From Hoyosella altamirensis (lineage in GTDB: Bacteria; Actinomycetota; Actinomycetes; Mycobacteriales; Mycobacteriaceae), in assembly GCF_014191505.1 (NCBI RefSeq), contig NZ_JACHWS010000001.1:1178001-1242000 (forward strand): a DNA stretch of 64,000 nucleotides, given 5' to 3'. The notes beneath the pieces were generated by a model. It saw only the letters and a list, made by a program, of their open reading frames with translations, had not been told where the DNA came from and did not search any database. Shown here piece after piece: positions 42,731 through 52,811 of this stretch. Positions within the stretch are counted from its first letter, which is position 1, and every line of letters begins with the position of its first letter. The translations under genes and the position numbers were made by a program.

Positions 42731-42958
42731 GTGCGTGAGGTTGAGATTCGCGATGAGAGCATCCGGCTCGGTCAGTTCCTGAAGCTCGCAGGATTCATAG
42801 ATTCCGGAGCGGATGCGAAAGCAACTATTGCCGATGGTCATGTCGGCGTCAACCGCGAAATTGAGGTCAGGCGGGGCCGGCAGTTGCGTGATGGCGACGT
42901 CGTCACGATTGGCGGTGACTCGGTCCGCGTGGTGAGTGCAACGGCTTCCAATGACTGA
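42731..42958 (+). CDS. S4 RNA-binding domain protein (YaaA/YbcJ-like)
   Basis: A 75-residue stand-alone S4 domain: IRLGQFLKLAGFIDSGADAK, then IADGHVGVNREIEVRRGRQL and RDGDVVTIGG. This is the YbcJ/RqcP-like group that binds structured RNA or ribosomes. It starts GTG 42731 with no ribosome site; the upstream 44 bases are promoter-sized, so translation may be leaderless. It stands alone between the lipase and GntR genes. Confidence 0.85.
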   Translation: MREVEIRDESIRLGQFLKLAGFIDSGADAKATIADGHVGVNREIEVRRGRQLRDGDVVTIGGDSVRVVSATASND

Positions 42959-43020
42959 GAAACACGCTTTTAACCACACCGCATAATGGACGGCAACTTC
43001 CGCCGCTAGTGTTTGCAGCC

Positions 43021-43731
43021 ATGCCGCGCCGGTTGCCCTCCCCGCTGATTCCACGCTTGCTGGGGCATCATGACGCGGGTGATCGTGTCCCGATCATCGA
43101 CGAACTGCGATCCGTGATCTTGTCTGGTGACGTTCCCGCTGGCACCGTGATTCCGCTGCGGGAAGTTGCAGACGCGTTCGGTGTAAGTCAGATCCCAGTG
43201 CGCGAAGCACTCAAAACGCTGATGGGCGAAGGCATTATCGCGCATCGCCGGAACGTCGGATACCGCGTCACGCAGCTGACTCGCGCTGAACTACGCGAAA
43301 TCTACCTGATCAGAGAAGGGCTTGAGAGCGCTGCACTGACCGCGGCTGTGGCGGCGGCATCGGAGAGCGACTTTGAGCGAGCCCGCTCCGTCCACCGTCA
43401 ATGCGCCTCGGCGTCAGCTGCCAGAGACGGCCGCGAGTACAACCGTCACAGCCGTGAGTTTCATGAGGCGCTGACCGTTCCCTGCGGGATGAAGCGGCTG
43501 ATGCACATGCTGCAATCCGCGTGGAATCTCACGGAACCCGTTCAGCCCATGGCGCATATCAGCAATGCGGACCGCGCCGCGCTGAATAAAGATCATGGGC
43601 GCATGCTCGCGGCGTTCACAGCGCGTGACAGTGCGGGCCTCCTGGCCGCAGCCAACGAGCACAACGAGAGACTGGCGATAGTGGTGGCCGGTCTCGGTCG
43701 TGCTGCCGGGCTCACCGACGACGCCGTTTGA
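43021..43731 (+). CDS. GntR-family regulator (FadR-type, FCD domain)
   Basis: A 236-residue GntR regulator. The winged helix reads VPIIDELRSVILSGDVPAGT, then PLREVADAFGVSQIPVREAL and GIIAHRRNVGYRVTQLT. The all-helical FCD domain has IYLIREGLESAALTAAVAAA and metal-type His residues (NRHSREFHEAL, NKDHGRMLAAF). Effector unknown. ATG 43021 is preferred over GTG 43009, neither with a ribosome site. Its 3' end overlaps the flavodoxin gene by 20 bases in convergent orientation. Confidence 0.88.
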   Translation: MPRRLPSPLIPRLLGHHDAGDRVPIIDELRSVILSGDVPAGTVIPLREVADAFGVSQIPVREALKTLMGEGIIAHRRNVGYRVTQLTRAELREIYLIREGLESAALTAAVAAASESDFERARSVHRQCASASAARDGREYNRHSREFHEALTVPCGMKRLMHMLQSAWNLTEPVQPMAHISNADRAALNKDHGRMLAAFTARDSAGLLAAANEHNERLAIVVAGLGRAAGLTDDAV

Positions 43732-44242
43732 GATCCTTCGTCGCGTGTGCCAGTTCGGCACCCCAGTCGCGAGCACGATCCAGTTCCCCCGGAACCAGCG
43801 GGCCCTGCATCCCTTCGACGTGGAACACCGCTGGTTTCGCGGCGAGACCAATGTGCCTGTGCTTCAACGCACGGGCGGCGCTATGTGCCGCGGAACCAGG
43901 CAGCCAGCGCGGGGAAGCCGCCTTCGTACAAAACACAGCAACATCTACGACTGCGTCACGGTCCGCAAGCGTGGGCAGCCAGTCTCGCAGTGATACGCGC
44001 TGGGTGACGAGACAGGACTGACGGTTCGCGGCGTCGAGCCGCGTCTGGGGGCGTGACATGCCGAAGGCATGGGTCGGCCCGCCCGCGACCACAAGGTCCA
44101 CGTCAGCGAGGGCACCTTCTGTGATGTCGTCAAGGTTGAGAACCGTGACGTCTGCATACTCAGCGAATCCCTCGCCGATTGCTTCGGCGATGGCGCGGGT
44201 GTTGCCGAACATCGATTCGTAGACTATGAGGGTCCGCATCAT
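43712..44242 (-). CDS. Flavodoxin-domain protein
   Basis: A 176-residue flavodoxin-fold protein. The FMN phosphate loop YESMFGNTRAIAEAIGEGF is intact, followed by VLNLDDITEGALADVDLVVA and GGPTHAFGMSRPQTR; the C-terminal part is FCTKAASPRWLPGSAA. The longer linker and its basic end (KDLKRRRR) distinguish it from electron-transfer flavodoxins and resemble actinobacterial flavodoxin-like proteins near menaquinone or protoporphyrinogen genes, but no role can be fixed. The start at ATG 44242 overlaps the upstream stop (ATGA) after AGAGG. Confidence 0.83.
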   Translation of the reverse strand: MMRTLIVYESMFGNTRAIAEAIGEGFAEYADVTVLNLDDITEGALADVDLVVAGGPTHAFGMSRPQTRLDAANRQSCLVTQRVSLRDWLPTLADRDAVVDVAVFCTKAASPRWLPGSAAHSAARALKHRHIGLAAKPAVFHVEGMQGPLVPGELDRARDWGAELAHATKDLKRRRR

Positions 44243-44556
44243 CGAACCTCTGCGGAGTATGGGCAGCGGCGTGATCCGGCGCGAACCCAGTCGGTGTCGG
44301 TGCCATCGGCCCCGTTGTTCACTGCGTCGGTCAGCCGGTACTGGGCGAGACGCTCGCTCATCTCGGGCAGGCCGTACAGCGACCCGCCAGAGAGGTCCGC
44401 GAGACAGCCGCCGAGAACGGCGCCGATCACTCGCGGGGTAAATGCGTGCCCGAACTGAGTGTGAAGCCGCGCCGTGGTGTCCCAGCACGCAGTGCATGCG
44501 GGTGTGGGCGGGACTTCCTGGGCGGTGGGGGACACCTGGCCAAGGATGCTGCACAT
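44239..44556 (-). CDS. Small Cys-containing hypothetical protein
   Basis: A 105-residue protein coupled to the flavodoxin gene by an ATGA overlap. It reads MCSILGQVSPTAQEVPPTPA with CTACWDTTARLHTQFGHAFT, then VIGAVLGGCLADLSGG. The CxxC pair (ACTACW) and a later Cys could bind a metal or be redox active; the family is not recognised. ATG 44556 has AAGGAAA 11 bases upstream; a TTG at 44562 with better spacing is possible. No signal or membrane helix is certain. The 195 bases from here to ppc hold both promoters; I see no operator in them. Confidence 0.6.
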   Translation of the reverse strand: MCSILGQVSPTAQEVPPTPACTACWDTTARLHTQFGHAFTPRVIGAVLGGCLADLSGGSLYGLPEMSERLAQYRLTDAVNNGADGTDTDWVRAGSRRCPYSAEVR

Positions 44557-44751
44557 AGACAACGGGATTTCCTTCTCGCTGGGGATCGACAGGCCGCTAT
44601 GGGTACTGCCATCACACCGCGTCTCCGCGGTCGCGTGTAGGGCCGTTAGGGGTGGCCTTATGGGACTTTCGGCCCTCCGGGGGAGCGGGCGGGTTCTCAC
44701 TGTGTGGATCTCGTGTCGCGGATCACCACACGGATCGCTGACACTAGAGGA

Positions 44752-47520
44752 ATGGCAGATTCGACCACCGCACCTCTGGAACTGACGGAACCGCTTCGCG
44801 AGGACATCCGCCTCCTTGGCGGAATTCTCGGTGAGATCGTGCGGGAACAGGCGGGTGAGCGAATTTTCCAGTTGGTCGAAACCGCACGTACGGAGTCATT
44901 CCGGCTACGCAGGTCCGAAATTCACCGCAGCGAGCTTGCCGCGCTGTTCGACGGCATCGAGACGGCGGACGCGATCCCGGTGATCAGAGCATTCAGTCAT
45001 TTCTCGCTCCTGGCGAACCTGGCGGAGGACTTGCACCGCGAGCGGCGCCGTGCGGCGCATCGCAAGTCGGGTGAAGCACCCCAGAACAGCAGTCTTGCCG
45101 CCACATACCGCAAACTCGATAGCGCCGATCTGCCGGCGGGACGCGTCGCGGAACTGCTGAAAGACGCGCAGGTCTCGCCTGTGATCACCGCGCACCCGAC
45201 GGAAACTCGCCGCCGCACTGTTTTCGAGGTCATCAAAAGGATCACAGCCCTGATGCGCGAACGGGCACGCCCCGACGTGGAGCCCGAAGATGTCGAGCGG
45301 ATCGACCTCAATTTGCGCCGCCAGATCCTCACACTGTGGCAGACGGCCGTGATTAGGCTCAGCCGACCGCAACTCGAGACTGAGATCGACGAAGGCCTCC
45401 GCTACTACACCATGTCGCTGTTCGAGGTGATCCCGGCGCTCAACGCAGAGATGCGCACCGAGTTGCAACGGCGCTGGCCCGCGACGGACGTCCTGACTCA
45501 GCCGCTGGTCCGCCCAGGTTCGTGGATCGGCGGTGACCGCGACGGCAACCCATATGTGACAGCGGATGTCGTTCGTACGGCAACTCGCCGCGCCTCCATG
45601 CTCGCTCTGGAGCATTACCTCAATGAGCTCGAAGCGCTCGAGCAGGAACTGTCCATGTCAGACCGGCTAGTCACCGTCACGCCAGAGCTTGCGGAACTTG
45701 CGGAAGCCTCCGGAGATGACGCCCCGTCACGTGCCGATGAACCGTACCGTCGCGCTCTGCGCGGCATTCGTGGCCGGCTTAGCGCGACGGCAGGCCGTGT
45801 TCTCGATGATCTGCCGCATCACTGGCTTGAGTCGTCGCTCACTTCGTACGGCCGCCCTGATGAACTCCTCGCAGACCTCGAGACGATCGATACGTCACTG
45901 CGCAATCACAGCGACGGGATCCTTGCTGATCAACGCCTAGCAGCCCTTCATGAGGCGGTTCTGACATTCGGGTTTCACTTGTGTGGGCTGGACATGCGCC
46001 AGAACTCCGAAACACACGAACAAGTCGTCGCTGAACTTCTTGCCTGGGCTGGCGTTCACCAGGATTACGGCTCGCTCAGCGAGACCGAGCGGGTCAATGT
46101 TCTGGTCGCCGAGTTGCGCACGCGCCGTCCGCTGATCAGGCCGGACGCAAAGCTGAGCGATCTCGCTCGCGGCGAGCTCGCGATTGCCAGCGCGGCCGCA
46201 GCTGCTATCCGTGACCTTGGACCGGATGCAGTGCCGCATTACATCATCAGCATGTGTTCCTCGGTCAGCGATATGCTCGAGGCGGCGATTTTGCTGAAGG
46301 AAGCGGGCATTTTCGATCCCGGCAACAGTGAGGACGGCCCATCCTGCAGCGTTCGCCTCATACCGCTCTTCGAGACCATCGACGACTTGCGTGCCGGAGC
46401 GAGCATCATTCGGTCGACGCTCGACGTACCGCTCTACCGGGATCTGGTCCGCAGTCAGGGGAACCTGCAGGAAGTGATGCTCGGGTATTCAGACTCGAAC
46501 AAGGATGGCGGCTACTTAACTGCCAACTGGGCGCTCTACCGGGCGGAACTCGATCTGGTGGAAGCCGCTCGCGATGTGGGAATCCGGTTGCGTTTGTTCC
46601 ATGGCCGCGGGGGCACGGTTGGCCGCGGAGGCGGGCCTAGTTACGAGGCGATCCTTGCGCAGCCGCCAGGAGCGGTCACCGGTTCACTGCGCATCACCGA
46701 GCAAGGGGAGGTGATTGCCGCTAAGTACGCGGAACCGCTGATGGCCCGCCGGAACCTCGAAAGCCTTGTCTCCGCCACTCTGGAGTCGACGTTGTTAGAT
46801 GTCGAGGGGCTGGGCGACGATGCCGAAGCGGCGTACACGATCCTTGATGAGCTCGCTGAACTCGCACGCGATGCTTACACCGACTTGACGCAACGCACCC
46901 CAGGCTTCATCGAGTACTTCAGAACGTCGACGCCACTCGCGGAGATCGGTTCGCTCAACATCGGGAGCCGCCCAGCGAGCCGGAAGCCGACTAAGTCTCA
47001 CCAGGATTTACGCGCGATACCGTGGGTTTTGTCGTGGACGCAATCACGCATCATGCTTCCGGGTTGGTACGGCGCCGGCAGTGCATTCACAGCGTGGGTG
47101 GGTGACGACCAGTCCCGGCTGAAACAACTAACGGATCTGTATAAGCGCTGGCCGTTTTTTCATTCGGTCATGTCCAACATGGCGATGGTGCTGGCGAAGT
47201 CCGATGTTGGCCTCGCGGCGCGCTATGCTGAACTGGTTCCGGACAGCTCAGTCCGGGATCTGGTGTTCGGCAAAATCCGGGACGAACATGCCCAGACAGT
47301 GGAAATGTATAAAGCAATCACCGGCTATGACGATCTAACGGGCGACAACCCTGCGCTGCACCGCTCAATCCACAACAGGTTCCCGTACCTGGAACCGCTC
47401 AACCATTTGCAGGTTGAACTGCTGAAGCGTTACCGGTCCGGCGATGACAGCCCGTACGTGCGGCGCGCTATTCACATGACCATGAATGGGCTGGCGACAG
47501 CGCTGCGAAATAGCGGATAG
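44752..47520 (+). CDS. ppc: Phosphoenolpyruvate carboxylase
   Basis: Anaplerotic enzyme that carboxylates PEP to oxaloacetate; 922 residues. It matches actinobacterial Ppc: [20 protein letters not shown] at the start, the catalytic His in [53 protein letters not shown] and [19 protein letters not shown] (PEP and bicarbonate loop). The C-terminus is ALRNSG, a variant of the usual QNTG end. ATG 44752 is chosen by similarity in the N-terminal spacing; GTG 44704 is in frame and possible. It is a single-gene unit, with a convergent hydrolase directly after it. Confidence 0.95.
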   Translation: MADSTTAPLELTEPLREDIRLLGGILGEIVREQAGERIFQLVETARTESFRLRRSEIHRSELAALFDGIETADAIPVIRAFSHFSLLANLAEDLHRERRRAAHRKSGEAPQNSSLAATYRKLDSADLPAGRVAELLKDAQVSPVITAHPTETRRRTVFEVIKRITALMRERARPDVEPEDVERIDLNLRRQILTLWQTAVIRLSRPQLETEIDEGLRYYTMSLFEVIPALNAEMRTELQRRWPATDVLTQPLVRPGSWIGGDRDGNPYVTADVVRTATRRASMLALEHYLNELEALEQELSMSDRLVTVTPELAELAEASGDDAPSRADEPYRRALRGIRGRLSATAGRVLDDLPHHWLESSLTSYGRPDELLADLETIDTSLRNHSDGILADQRLAALHEAVLTFGFHLCGLDMRQNSETHEQVVAELLAWAGVHQDYGSLSETERVNVLVAELRTRRPLIRPDAKLSDLARGELAIASAAAAAIRDLGPDAVPHYIISMCSSVSDMLEAAILLKEAGIFDPGNSEDGPSCSVRLIPLFETIDDLRAGASIIRSTLDVPLYRDLVRSQGNLQEVMLGYSDSNKDGGYLTANWALYRAELDLVEAARDVGIRLRLFHGRGGTVGRGGGPSYEAILAQPPGAVTGSLRITEQGEVIAAKYAEPLMARRNLESLVSATLESTLLDVEGLGDDAEAAYTILDELAELARDAYTDLTQRTPGFIEYFRTSTPLAEIGSLNIGSRPASRKPTKSHQDLRAIPWVLSWTQSRIMLPGWYGAGSAFTAWVGDDQSRLKQLTDLYKRWPFFHSVMSNMAMVLAKSDVGLAARYAELVPDSSVRDLVFGKIRDEHAQTVEMYKAITGYDDLTGDNPALHRSIHNRFPYLEPLNHLQVELLKRYRSGDDSPYVRRAIHMTMNGLATALRNSG

Positions 47521-48252
47521 TCACCAGCGTTCGGTGATGACGTCCACGACCGCGTCGGGTGTTTCCCACGGGGGGAGATGCCCCGCGTGGCCGATCGTGG
47601 TTATCGTGACGTTGGACATTCCCCGGTACACCTCGAGTGAACGTGGGTCGACACGGCGGTCTTCCAGGCCAAACACGACATCAGTGCCGATTCCGAGTGC
47701 GCGGAGCCGCGACGCGAGCGGCTCCTCACCCAGATAGGTGTCGATCGCCTTCGACGAGCCGGTGGTGCCGCGGGGTCCTGCTCGCTGCAGATCATCAACG
47801 ACAAAATCAGGCACTGTGCCTCCCGGCGCGACGATCGACTGTAGGCCCGCCCGGATCTGGGATTCTGGTGCCAGGCGCCAGACGAGCGGGCCGATGACCG
47901 GCAGCCTGATGATCCTTTCGCTCAGAGATCTGGCGCCGGACCGGCTAGCGAGAGTGGGCGACGTGCTGATGAGGACGAGGCGTTCCACAAGCTCGGGGGC
48001 CTGCTCGGCCAGTGCGGTTGCGACGAGGCCGCCCATGGAGTGACCGACGATGATCGCTGGTTTGATCGCAGCGTCCCGCAGCACATGAGCGACATGTGAT
48101 GCTTCTGCGGATATCGGCACGCCACCGATGAGCGCCACGGCGCATGCTGGGACAGACACACGATCGAGGCCGTCCTCGACCTTTTCCCAGATTTGCGGTG
48201 AACCACCGAGCCCATGGAGCAGCACAACTTCCCGGTCGCCATCCTCAGTCAT
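47521..48252 (-). CDS. Alpha/beta hydrolase
   Basis: A 243-residue cytoplasmic alpha/beta hydrolase. VVLLHGLGGSPQIWEKVED gives the oxyanion region, IIVGHSMGGLVATALAEQ the nucleophile Ser, FGLEDRRVDPRSLEVYRG the acid region and TIGHAGHLPPWETPDAV the catalytic His. The substrate is unknown. ATG 48252 or GTG 48258 may start it, neither with a ribosome site. Its stop abuts that of ppc; upstream it is divergent from the LemA-like gene across 93 bases that include a small CCACC/GGTGG hairpin. Confidence 0.85.
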   Translation of the reverse strand: MTEDGDREVVLLHGLGGSPQIWEKVEDGLDRVSVPACAVALIGGVPISAEASHVAHVLRDAAIKPAIIVGHSMGGLVATALAEQAPELVERLVLISTSPTLASRSGARSLSERIIRLPVIGPLVWRLAPESQIRAGLQSIVAPGGTVPDFVVDDLQRAGPRGTTGSSKAIDTYLGEEPLASRLRALGIGTDVVFGLEDRRVDPRSLEVYRGMSNVTITTIGHAGHLPPWETPDAVVDVITERW

Positions 48253-48345
48253 GCCCACAACGTACTCGGCATTTCATCACAGGGTGTCGATCAACCCACC
48301 CTAAGGTGGCTGTGTCAGACACTTCATTTCCCGCACACTTGATAC

Positions 48346-48882
48346 GTGGTTATCGCTCTCGTCAGCGTTCTAGTGTGCGCTGCTCTCATTGCAGCGCTCG
48401 CTGTGCAATCGCACAGGACGCTGTCGCGGCTTCGTTCTGATGCGGATGCCGCGTTCACGGATCTCGCCGCTGAATTGCGTTCCCGGCACGAACTGGTGCC
48501 GCGGGTTCTCGCTAGCACCGAGCGATATCTCGGCTCAGCGCGATACGAAGCGTCGAATGTGGCAACTGCCCGCCACGCTGCGCGGACAGCGACGATCGGC
48601 CGGCGAGGCTTGCTGAGACAGGCACGAGCGGAAAATGCACTCTCCCAAGCCCTCGCGGATATCTTCAGGTTGGTCTCCGAGGATCCGGCTGGTGCGACCG
48701 ACCCAACGGTCACATGTGTGCGCGCGCAAGTCGTCGACCTCGCGGATAGGGTTGACTCCTCTGTCCTGCGTTACAACACGGCCGCATCGCGGTACATGGC
48801 GAAACGAGGACGGTCTCCGTTTGCGCTGATGACGAGTATTTTTGGATTCGCGCCCCGCGAGACATTCGTACTGGAGGCATAG
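48346..48882 (+). CDS. LemA-like membrane protein
   Basis: A 178-residue protein with one N-terminal membrane helix (VIALVSVLVCAALIAALAV) followed by a long helical domain. The LemA features are AFTDLAAELRSRHELVPRVL, then YNTAASRYMAKRGRSPFALM and the end FGFAPRETFVLEA, corresponding to the family YN...FP...F.F.....F. It starts GTG 48346 without a ribosome site. The DUF2207 gene begins 2 bases after its stop; this LemA-DUF2207 pairing is common in bacteria and suggests a shared envelope function. Confidence 0.82.
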   Translation: MVIALVSVLVCAALIAALAVQSHRTLSRLRSDADAAFTDLAAELRSRHELVPRVLASTERYLGSARYEASNVATARHAARTATIGRRGLLRQARAENALSQALADIFRLVSEDPAGATDPTVTCVRAQVVDLADRVDSSVLRYNTAASRYMAKRGRSPFALMTSIFGFAPRETFVLEA

Positions 48883-48884
48883 TT

Positions 48885-50285
48885 ATGGACACCATCAACG
48901 TGGCGGTCGTCGTCGGTGCTGTGGTCGTAGCCTTCGTCCTCTGGGCAGGCTTCGTCACAGCGCTCGCCGTCTCAACACGCTCCGCGCCCGTTCGGCCCGG
49001 TGAGGCCACCTACGACCTGTCGGGAGAGCCGCCCGCCCTGGTCGCGTTCCTCACCGCACGCTTCCGCGCGGGGGAGACTGCTGCTCCGGCGACGGTCCTC
49101 GATCTTGCTGCTCGTGGCGTCCTCAGCATCGAACACATTGGGCCTGAATTGTCGCTCATACGTTTAAGGCGCCAGTCCAGCCGCGATGGGCTGAACCGGT
49201 ATGAGCGCCTCGTATACGACCGGATTGTGAGTCTTGCGACAGCTGACGGTGTTGTCGCGACGGGTGCGCTTGCGGAGGGCACCGGGCATCTCAATTCGTG
49301 GCGCAAAAAGTTCGATAACGCAGTACGTGATGCATCGCGCGACGCGGGGTTATCGGAGGCGCGCTGGCACCGTATACATCACGTGATCCTTGCCGCGGCA
49401 GCGGTACTTCCAGCGTTCGCGAGCGGAATCGCATGGGTGGTGCTGATGCCCGTCTCCGAGGGTGAGGACGCTGATCCGATTGGCGGATTCTTCGCTAGCG
49501 CCGCGATTGTCTACGCGGTGCTGATGTTTCTCTCCGAGCGGCTCAACACCGAGCGTGGAACACCCGCGGGAGCGCGGGCGGCCGGACACTGGCTAGGGGT
49601 GCGCGCGCAATACAAAACGTTGAGCTTTCAGGACAAGTCGGCGGCCTCGGTGACGATTTGGGGCCGCGAACTCGCCTACGCGTCTGCGCTGGGACTTGCA
49701 GACCGAGCTGTAGTAAGCCTCCCTATCGCTGTTCCTGCTGATTGCGGACAGGCGTGGTCCGACTTTGGGGGACTCTGGCACCTCGTGCAAGTGCGCTACC
49801 GCGGAGATGGTCCGCACGGCCGGGTCTTCTGGGGAAGGTCACCGCGCGACGCGGCGGCCTTGGCGTTGCTGACAGCCGTTATCTTGCTGCCGGTAGTGGT
49901 AATCGTTACGGCGCTGCTCTCAGCTTTTGCCGGTCTGCCGGGAAATCCCGTATCTCTGGGCTTCCTGCTGAGTGCGCTGCTTGCGGTCGGTGGTCTCGCG
50001 CTCGCAGCCAGCGATTCGGCGTCGCAGCGCACTATCAACGGCCAAGTCGTCAGGCTGCGACGGCGGACGGTCAAGCGTTCAGGTGACTCGGTGACCTACC
50101 GTTACTGGGTTGCGATCGATGACGGCACCTCGCGGCGGATCAACGCACTGGGCATCGACGAAGCTGCCTGGTCCTCTCTGACTGAGGGTGACGTCGTCGA
50201 AGCGCGGGCAGGCCACAGGCTGGGCTGGGTGTATGGAATCCGCGTGGTTCAGTCGTCCCGGTTCCGGGACGGGACACTCGCGTGA
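48885..50285 (+). CDS. DUF2207-type membrane protein
   Basis: A 466-residue membrane protein. It has an N-terminal helix (VAVVVGAVVVAFVLWAGFVT), a cytoplasmic segment GEPPALVAFLTARFRAGETA and ATVLDLAARGVLSIEH that matches the C-terminal portion of DUF2207, then further helices near 165-210 and 310-365. The C-terminal third (TYRYWVAIDDGTSRRINALG) looks like an OB-type soluble domain. The usual N-terminal DUF2207 beta domain is missing, so it is a short version. ATG 48885 with CTGGAGG; coupled to the LemA-like gene. Confidence 0.75.
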   Translation: MDTINVAVVVGAVVVAFVLWAGFVTALAVSTRSAPVRPGEATYDLSGEPPALVAFLTARFRAGETAAPATVLDLAARGVLSIEHIGPELSLIRLRRQSSRDGLNRYERLVYDRIVSLATADGVVATGALAEGTGHLNSWRKKFDNAVRDASRDAGLSEARWHRIHHVILAAAAVLPAFASGIAWVVLMPVSEGEDADPIGGFFASAAIVYAVLMFLSERLNTERGTPAGARAAGHWLGVRAQYKTLSFQDKSAASVTIWGRELAYASALGLADRAVVSLPIAVPADCGQAWSDFGGLWHLVQVRYRGDGPHGRVFWGRSPRDAAALALLTAVILLPVVVIVTALLSAFAGLPGNPVSLGFLLSALLAVGGLALAASDSASQRTINGQVVRLRRRTVKRSGDSVTYRYWVAIDDGTSRRINALGIDEAAWSSLTEGDVVEARAGHRLGWVYGIRVVQSSRFRDGTLA

Positions 50286-50398
50286 CCTTAACGCCAGCGC
50301 AGATGCCGAAAGTCCCTCGGGCGCGCGGCCTTAGGCCCTAGCCGGTAGGTTCGCAACAGTAGAGTCTCGGCAGTGGGTGTGTACTCAAGGAGGCGAAC

Positions 50399-51271
50399 AT
50401 GACGCAGGCTGCGATCGTTGCCGGTGTTGATGGATCTGCAGGTTCGGAACGTGCGGTGCGGTGGGCGGCGCATGAAGCTGTGCTCCGGCGCGCGCCGCTT
50501 CAACTTGTCACCGCCATGGTCACCTCGCGTGCCGCGTGGATGCCGCCCGCGTTCTTCACACTCGTCGAAGCCGAAGCAGCAAAGAAAGTCGACGCGGCGC
50601 GGCTCATCGCAGAGGACGAGTGCGGAGCCGGGTCTGGAGTGCAGATCACGACGTCGGTAATGCACGAGTCCGCGCGTCCGGGACTGATCAAAGCGTCGAA
50701 ACACGCTGCGGTGCTGGTTCTCGGGTCGTCCGGCGAGGGGGAGTCTGGTGTTGCGCAACTGCTCGGCTCGACGGCGATCGCACTGGCGGCACACGCTCAC
50801 TGTCCTGTCGCGGTGATCAGGAAGCACTCACGCAGCGTGCAATCCCGTGCGCGTGTCGTTGTCGGGGTTGACGGTACGAAGAACAGCGAGGCTGCGATCG
50901 CGGAGGCGTTCCGCGCAGCCGCGCTGCGGGGCGCTGAACTTGTCGCCCTGCACGCGTGGAGTGACTTCCGGATGTCTACCGCTTTCACAGACGTCGATTT
51001 GTCGTGGGAAACGGTTTCCGCGGCGGAAGAAGCAGTGCTCGCCGAACGGCTCGCCGGTTACGCCGCCGACTACCCCGATGTTCCGGTCAGCCGCGCCGTA
51101 GTCCGCGATTCACCTCTGCCCCATCTGATTGCGCACTCCCGCCAGGCGGACCTCATCGTGGCGGGCAGCCATGGGCGCGGTGGTTTCACCGGGATGCTCC
51201 TCGGCTCGACCAGCGCAGCGCTCATCGAGCACGCGCATTGCCCGGTACTCATTGTTCGCAGCAGGAAATAG
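50399..51271 (+). CDS. Universal stress protein, tandem UspA domains
   Basis: A 290-residue protein made of two UspA domains (about 1-140 and 148-290). Each has the ATP-binding start (IVAGVDGSAGSERAVRWAAH; VVVGVDGTKNSEAAIAEAF) and glycine-rich end (LGSSGEGESGVAQLLGST; AGSHGRGGFTGMLLGSTS) with HAHCPV following. The G-2x-G-9x-G(S/T) motif suggests ATP binding in both. AAGGAGGCGAAC precedes ATG 50399. The tandem form is typical of DosR-type mycobacterial Usp proteins, but no DosR box was evident upstream. The amidase follows 10 bases after the stop. Confidence 0.92.
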   Translation: MTQAAIVAGVDGSAGSERAVRWAAHEAVLRRAPLQLVTAMVTSRAAWMPPAFFTLVEAEAAKKVDAARLIAEDECGAGSGVQITTSVMHESARPGLIKASKHAAVLVLGSSGEGESGVAQLLGSTAIALAAHAHCPVAVIRKHSRSVQSRARVVVGVDGTKNSEAAIAEAFRAAALRGAELVALHAWSDFRMSTAFTDVDLSWETVSAAEEAVLAERLAGYAADYPDVPVSRAVVRDSPLPHLIAHSRQADLIVAGSHGRGGFTGMLLGSTSAALIEHAHCPVLIVRSRK

Positions 51272-51281
51272 TGGGAGAACC

Positions 51282-52760
51282 ATGGACTACGCGCAATACC
51301 GAAAGTATGACGCCGTAGGACTCGCGTCCTTGGTCGCAGCGGGTGACGTGACTGCGGAGGAACTGCTCGAAGCCGCTATCGAGCGATGCGAGGCAGTGAA
51401 CCGGCCGCTCAACGCAGTGACCACGCCGATGTATGGCATTGCAGGCCGGCGTGCGCGGGAAGAACTTTCTGGTGCGCTGGCGGGTGTTCCGTTCCTCATC
51501 AAAGACTTGATGCAGGACTACAAGGGGCTTCCGACCGGGAGCGGTTCAAAAGCGCTACGTCACGTGCGGGCCACTGCACACAGCACTGTCGTGCAGAGGT
51601 GGCTTGATGCGGGACTCGTGATCTTCGGGAAAACGAACACACCGGAGTTCGGGCTGAAAGGTATCACCGAACCACAGGCCGGCGGAGTGACACGGAACCC
51701 GTGGAATCTTTCACATACCGCGGGTGGTTCGTCGGGAGGTGCTGCTGCCGCTGTAGCTGCGGGCATCGTCCCTGTCGCGGGTGCGAGCGATGGCGGTGGC
51801 TCGATTCGTATCCCGGCCGCATGCTGCGGGGTGTTTGGCCTCAAGCCCGGGCGCGGCGTCGTGTCGTGTGGACCGCATCACGCGGAGTATCTGCATGGCG
51901 CGGCGACAGAGGGGGTTATCTCGCGGACTGTGCGCGACAGCGCCGTCATGCTCGACGTGCTGACAGCGAAACCCGACATGGGCGGGCCGTACCTCGTCGC
52001 GCGCCCCGACCTGTCTTACGCCACGCTTGCAGAGCGAGACCCGGGACGCCTCCGCATCGGCTACTCCACGAGGTCCCCGCTGGAAACGGACGTTCATGCC
52101 GAAGCCGTCGCGGCTGTGAGCGATGCCGCCGCGCTCCTCGCGCATCTGGGGCACGAGGTCGAGCCGGCCGAGCCAGCGATCGATGGCCGCCAGCTTGCTA
52201 GCGATTTCATCGTCATGTGGTGCACGCAGGTCGCAGTGACCGTCGATGAGGTGCAGAAACAGACCGGAGCGAGCGCGGACGATTTCGAACTCGACACGCA
52301 GGCTCTCGCCGCGGTGGGACGTGCAGTGAGCGCGACCGAGTACTACTCGGCGCATGAACGCTGGAACAGCTACAGCCGGCAACTCGGCGCGTTCCACGAG
52401 AAGTATGACGTTTTGCTGACGCCGACCATCGCGCGGCCTCCGGTGCGGATCGGGCAGCTAGATACGCCACCGGTCCTCAACGCCCTGCTGAGGCCAGTGC
52501 TGCGTCTGGGTATTGCAGATAAGTTCGCGTCTACGAGTGTCTGGAAGAACACGGTCCTCGCGAATCTCGCTACTGTGCCGTTCACTCAACTGGCGAATAT
52601 CACCGGGCGGCCCGCAATGAGTGTGCCAACGTACCGGACGGCTGCGGGGCTGCCTCTGGGCGTGCAGTTCGTTGGTGGCCTTGCCTCGGAGGGCCTGTTG
52701 TTGAGCCTTGCGAATCAGATTGAGACAGAGCGTCCCTGGGCCCATCTGGAACCTGTGTGA
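51282..52760 (+). CDS. Amidase signature family enzyme
   Basis: A 492-residue amidase. The Ser-cisSer-Lys triad regions are intact: PFLIKDLMQDYKG (Lys), HTAGGSSGGAAAAVAAG (cis-Ser) and VAGASDGGGSIRIPAACCG (nucleophile Ser). The C-terminus LPLGVQFVGGLASEGLLLSL is typical. It hydrolyses an amide bond; relatives act on acylamides, nylon oligomers (6-aminohexanoate) or glutamyl-tRNA, so the substrate is open. ATG 51282 after GTGGGAGAACC is chosen; a longer frame extends back into the usp gene but is not used. Probably co-transcribed with usp. Confidence 0.9.
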   Translation: MDYAQYRKYDAVGLASLVAAGDVTAEELLEAAIERCEAVNRPLNAVTTPMYGIAGRRAREELSGALAGVPFLIKDLMQDYKGLPTGSGSKALRHVRATAHSTVVQRWLDAGLVIFGKTNTPEFGLKGITEPQAGGVTRNPWNLSHTAGGSSGGAAAAVAAGIVPVAGASDGGGSIRIPAACCGVFGLKPGRGVVSCGPHHAEYLHGAATEGVISRTVRDSAVMLDVLTAKPDMGGPYLVARPDLSYATLAERDPGRLRIGYSTRSPLETDVHAEAVAAVSDAAALLAHLGHEVEPAEPAIDGRQLASDFIVMWCTQVAVTVDEVQKQTGASADDFELDTQALAAVGRAVSATEYYSAHERWNSYSRQLGAFHEKYDVLLTPTIARPPVRIGQLDTPPVLNALLRPVLRLGIADKFASTSVWKNTVLANLATVPFTQLANITGRPAMSVPTYRTAAGLPLGVQFVGGLASEGLLLSLANQIETERPWAHLEPV

Positions 52761-52811
52761 GAGATCGATGCCAATAGGGTGCGCGACGGGCCCGCACTTG
52801 CCACACTGGAA

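Noticed and set aside
44243-44554. N-terminal extension of the flavodoxin frame
   Set aside because: It overlaps the small Cys-containing gene in another frame; the flavodoxin fold begins exactly at ATG 44242 with an ATGA overlap.
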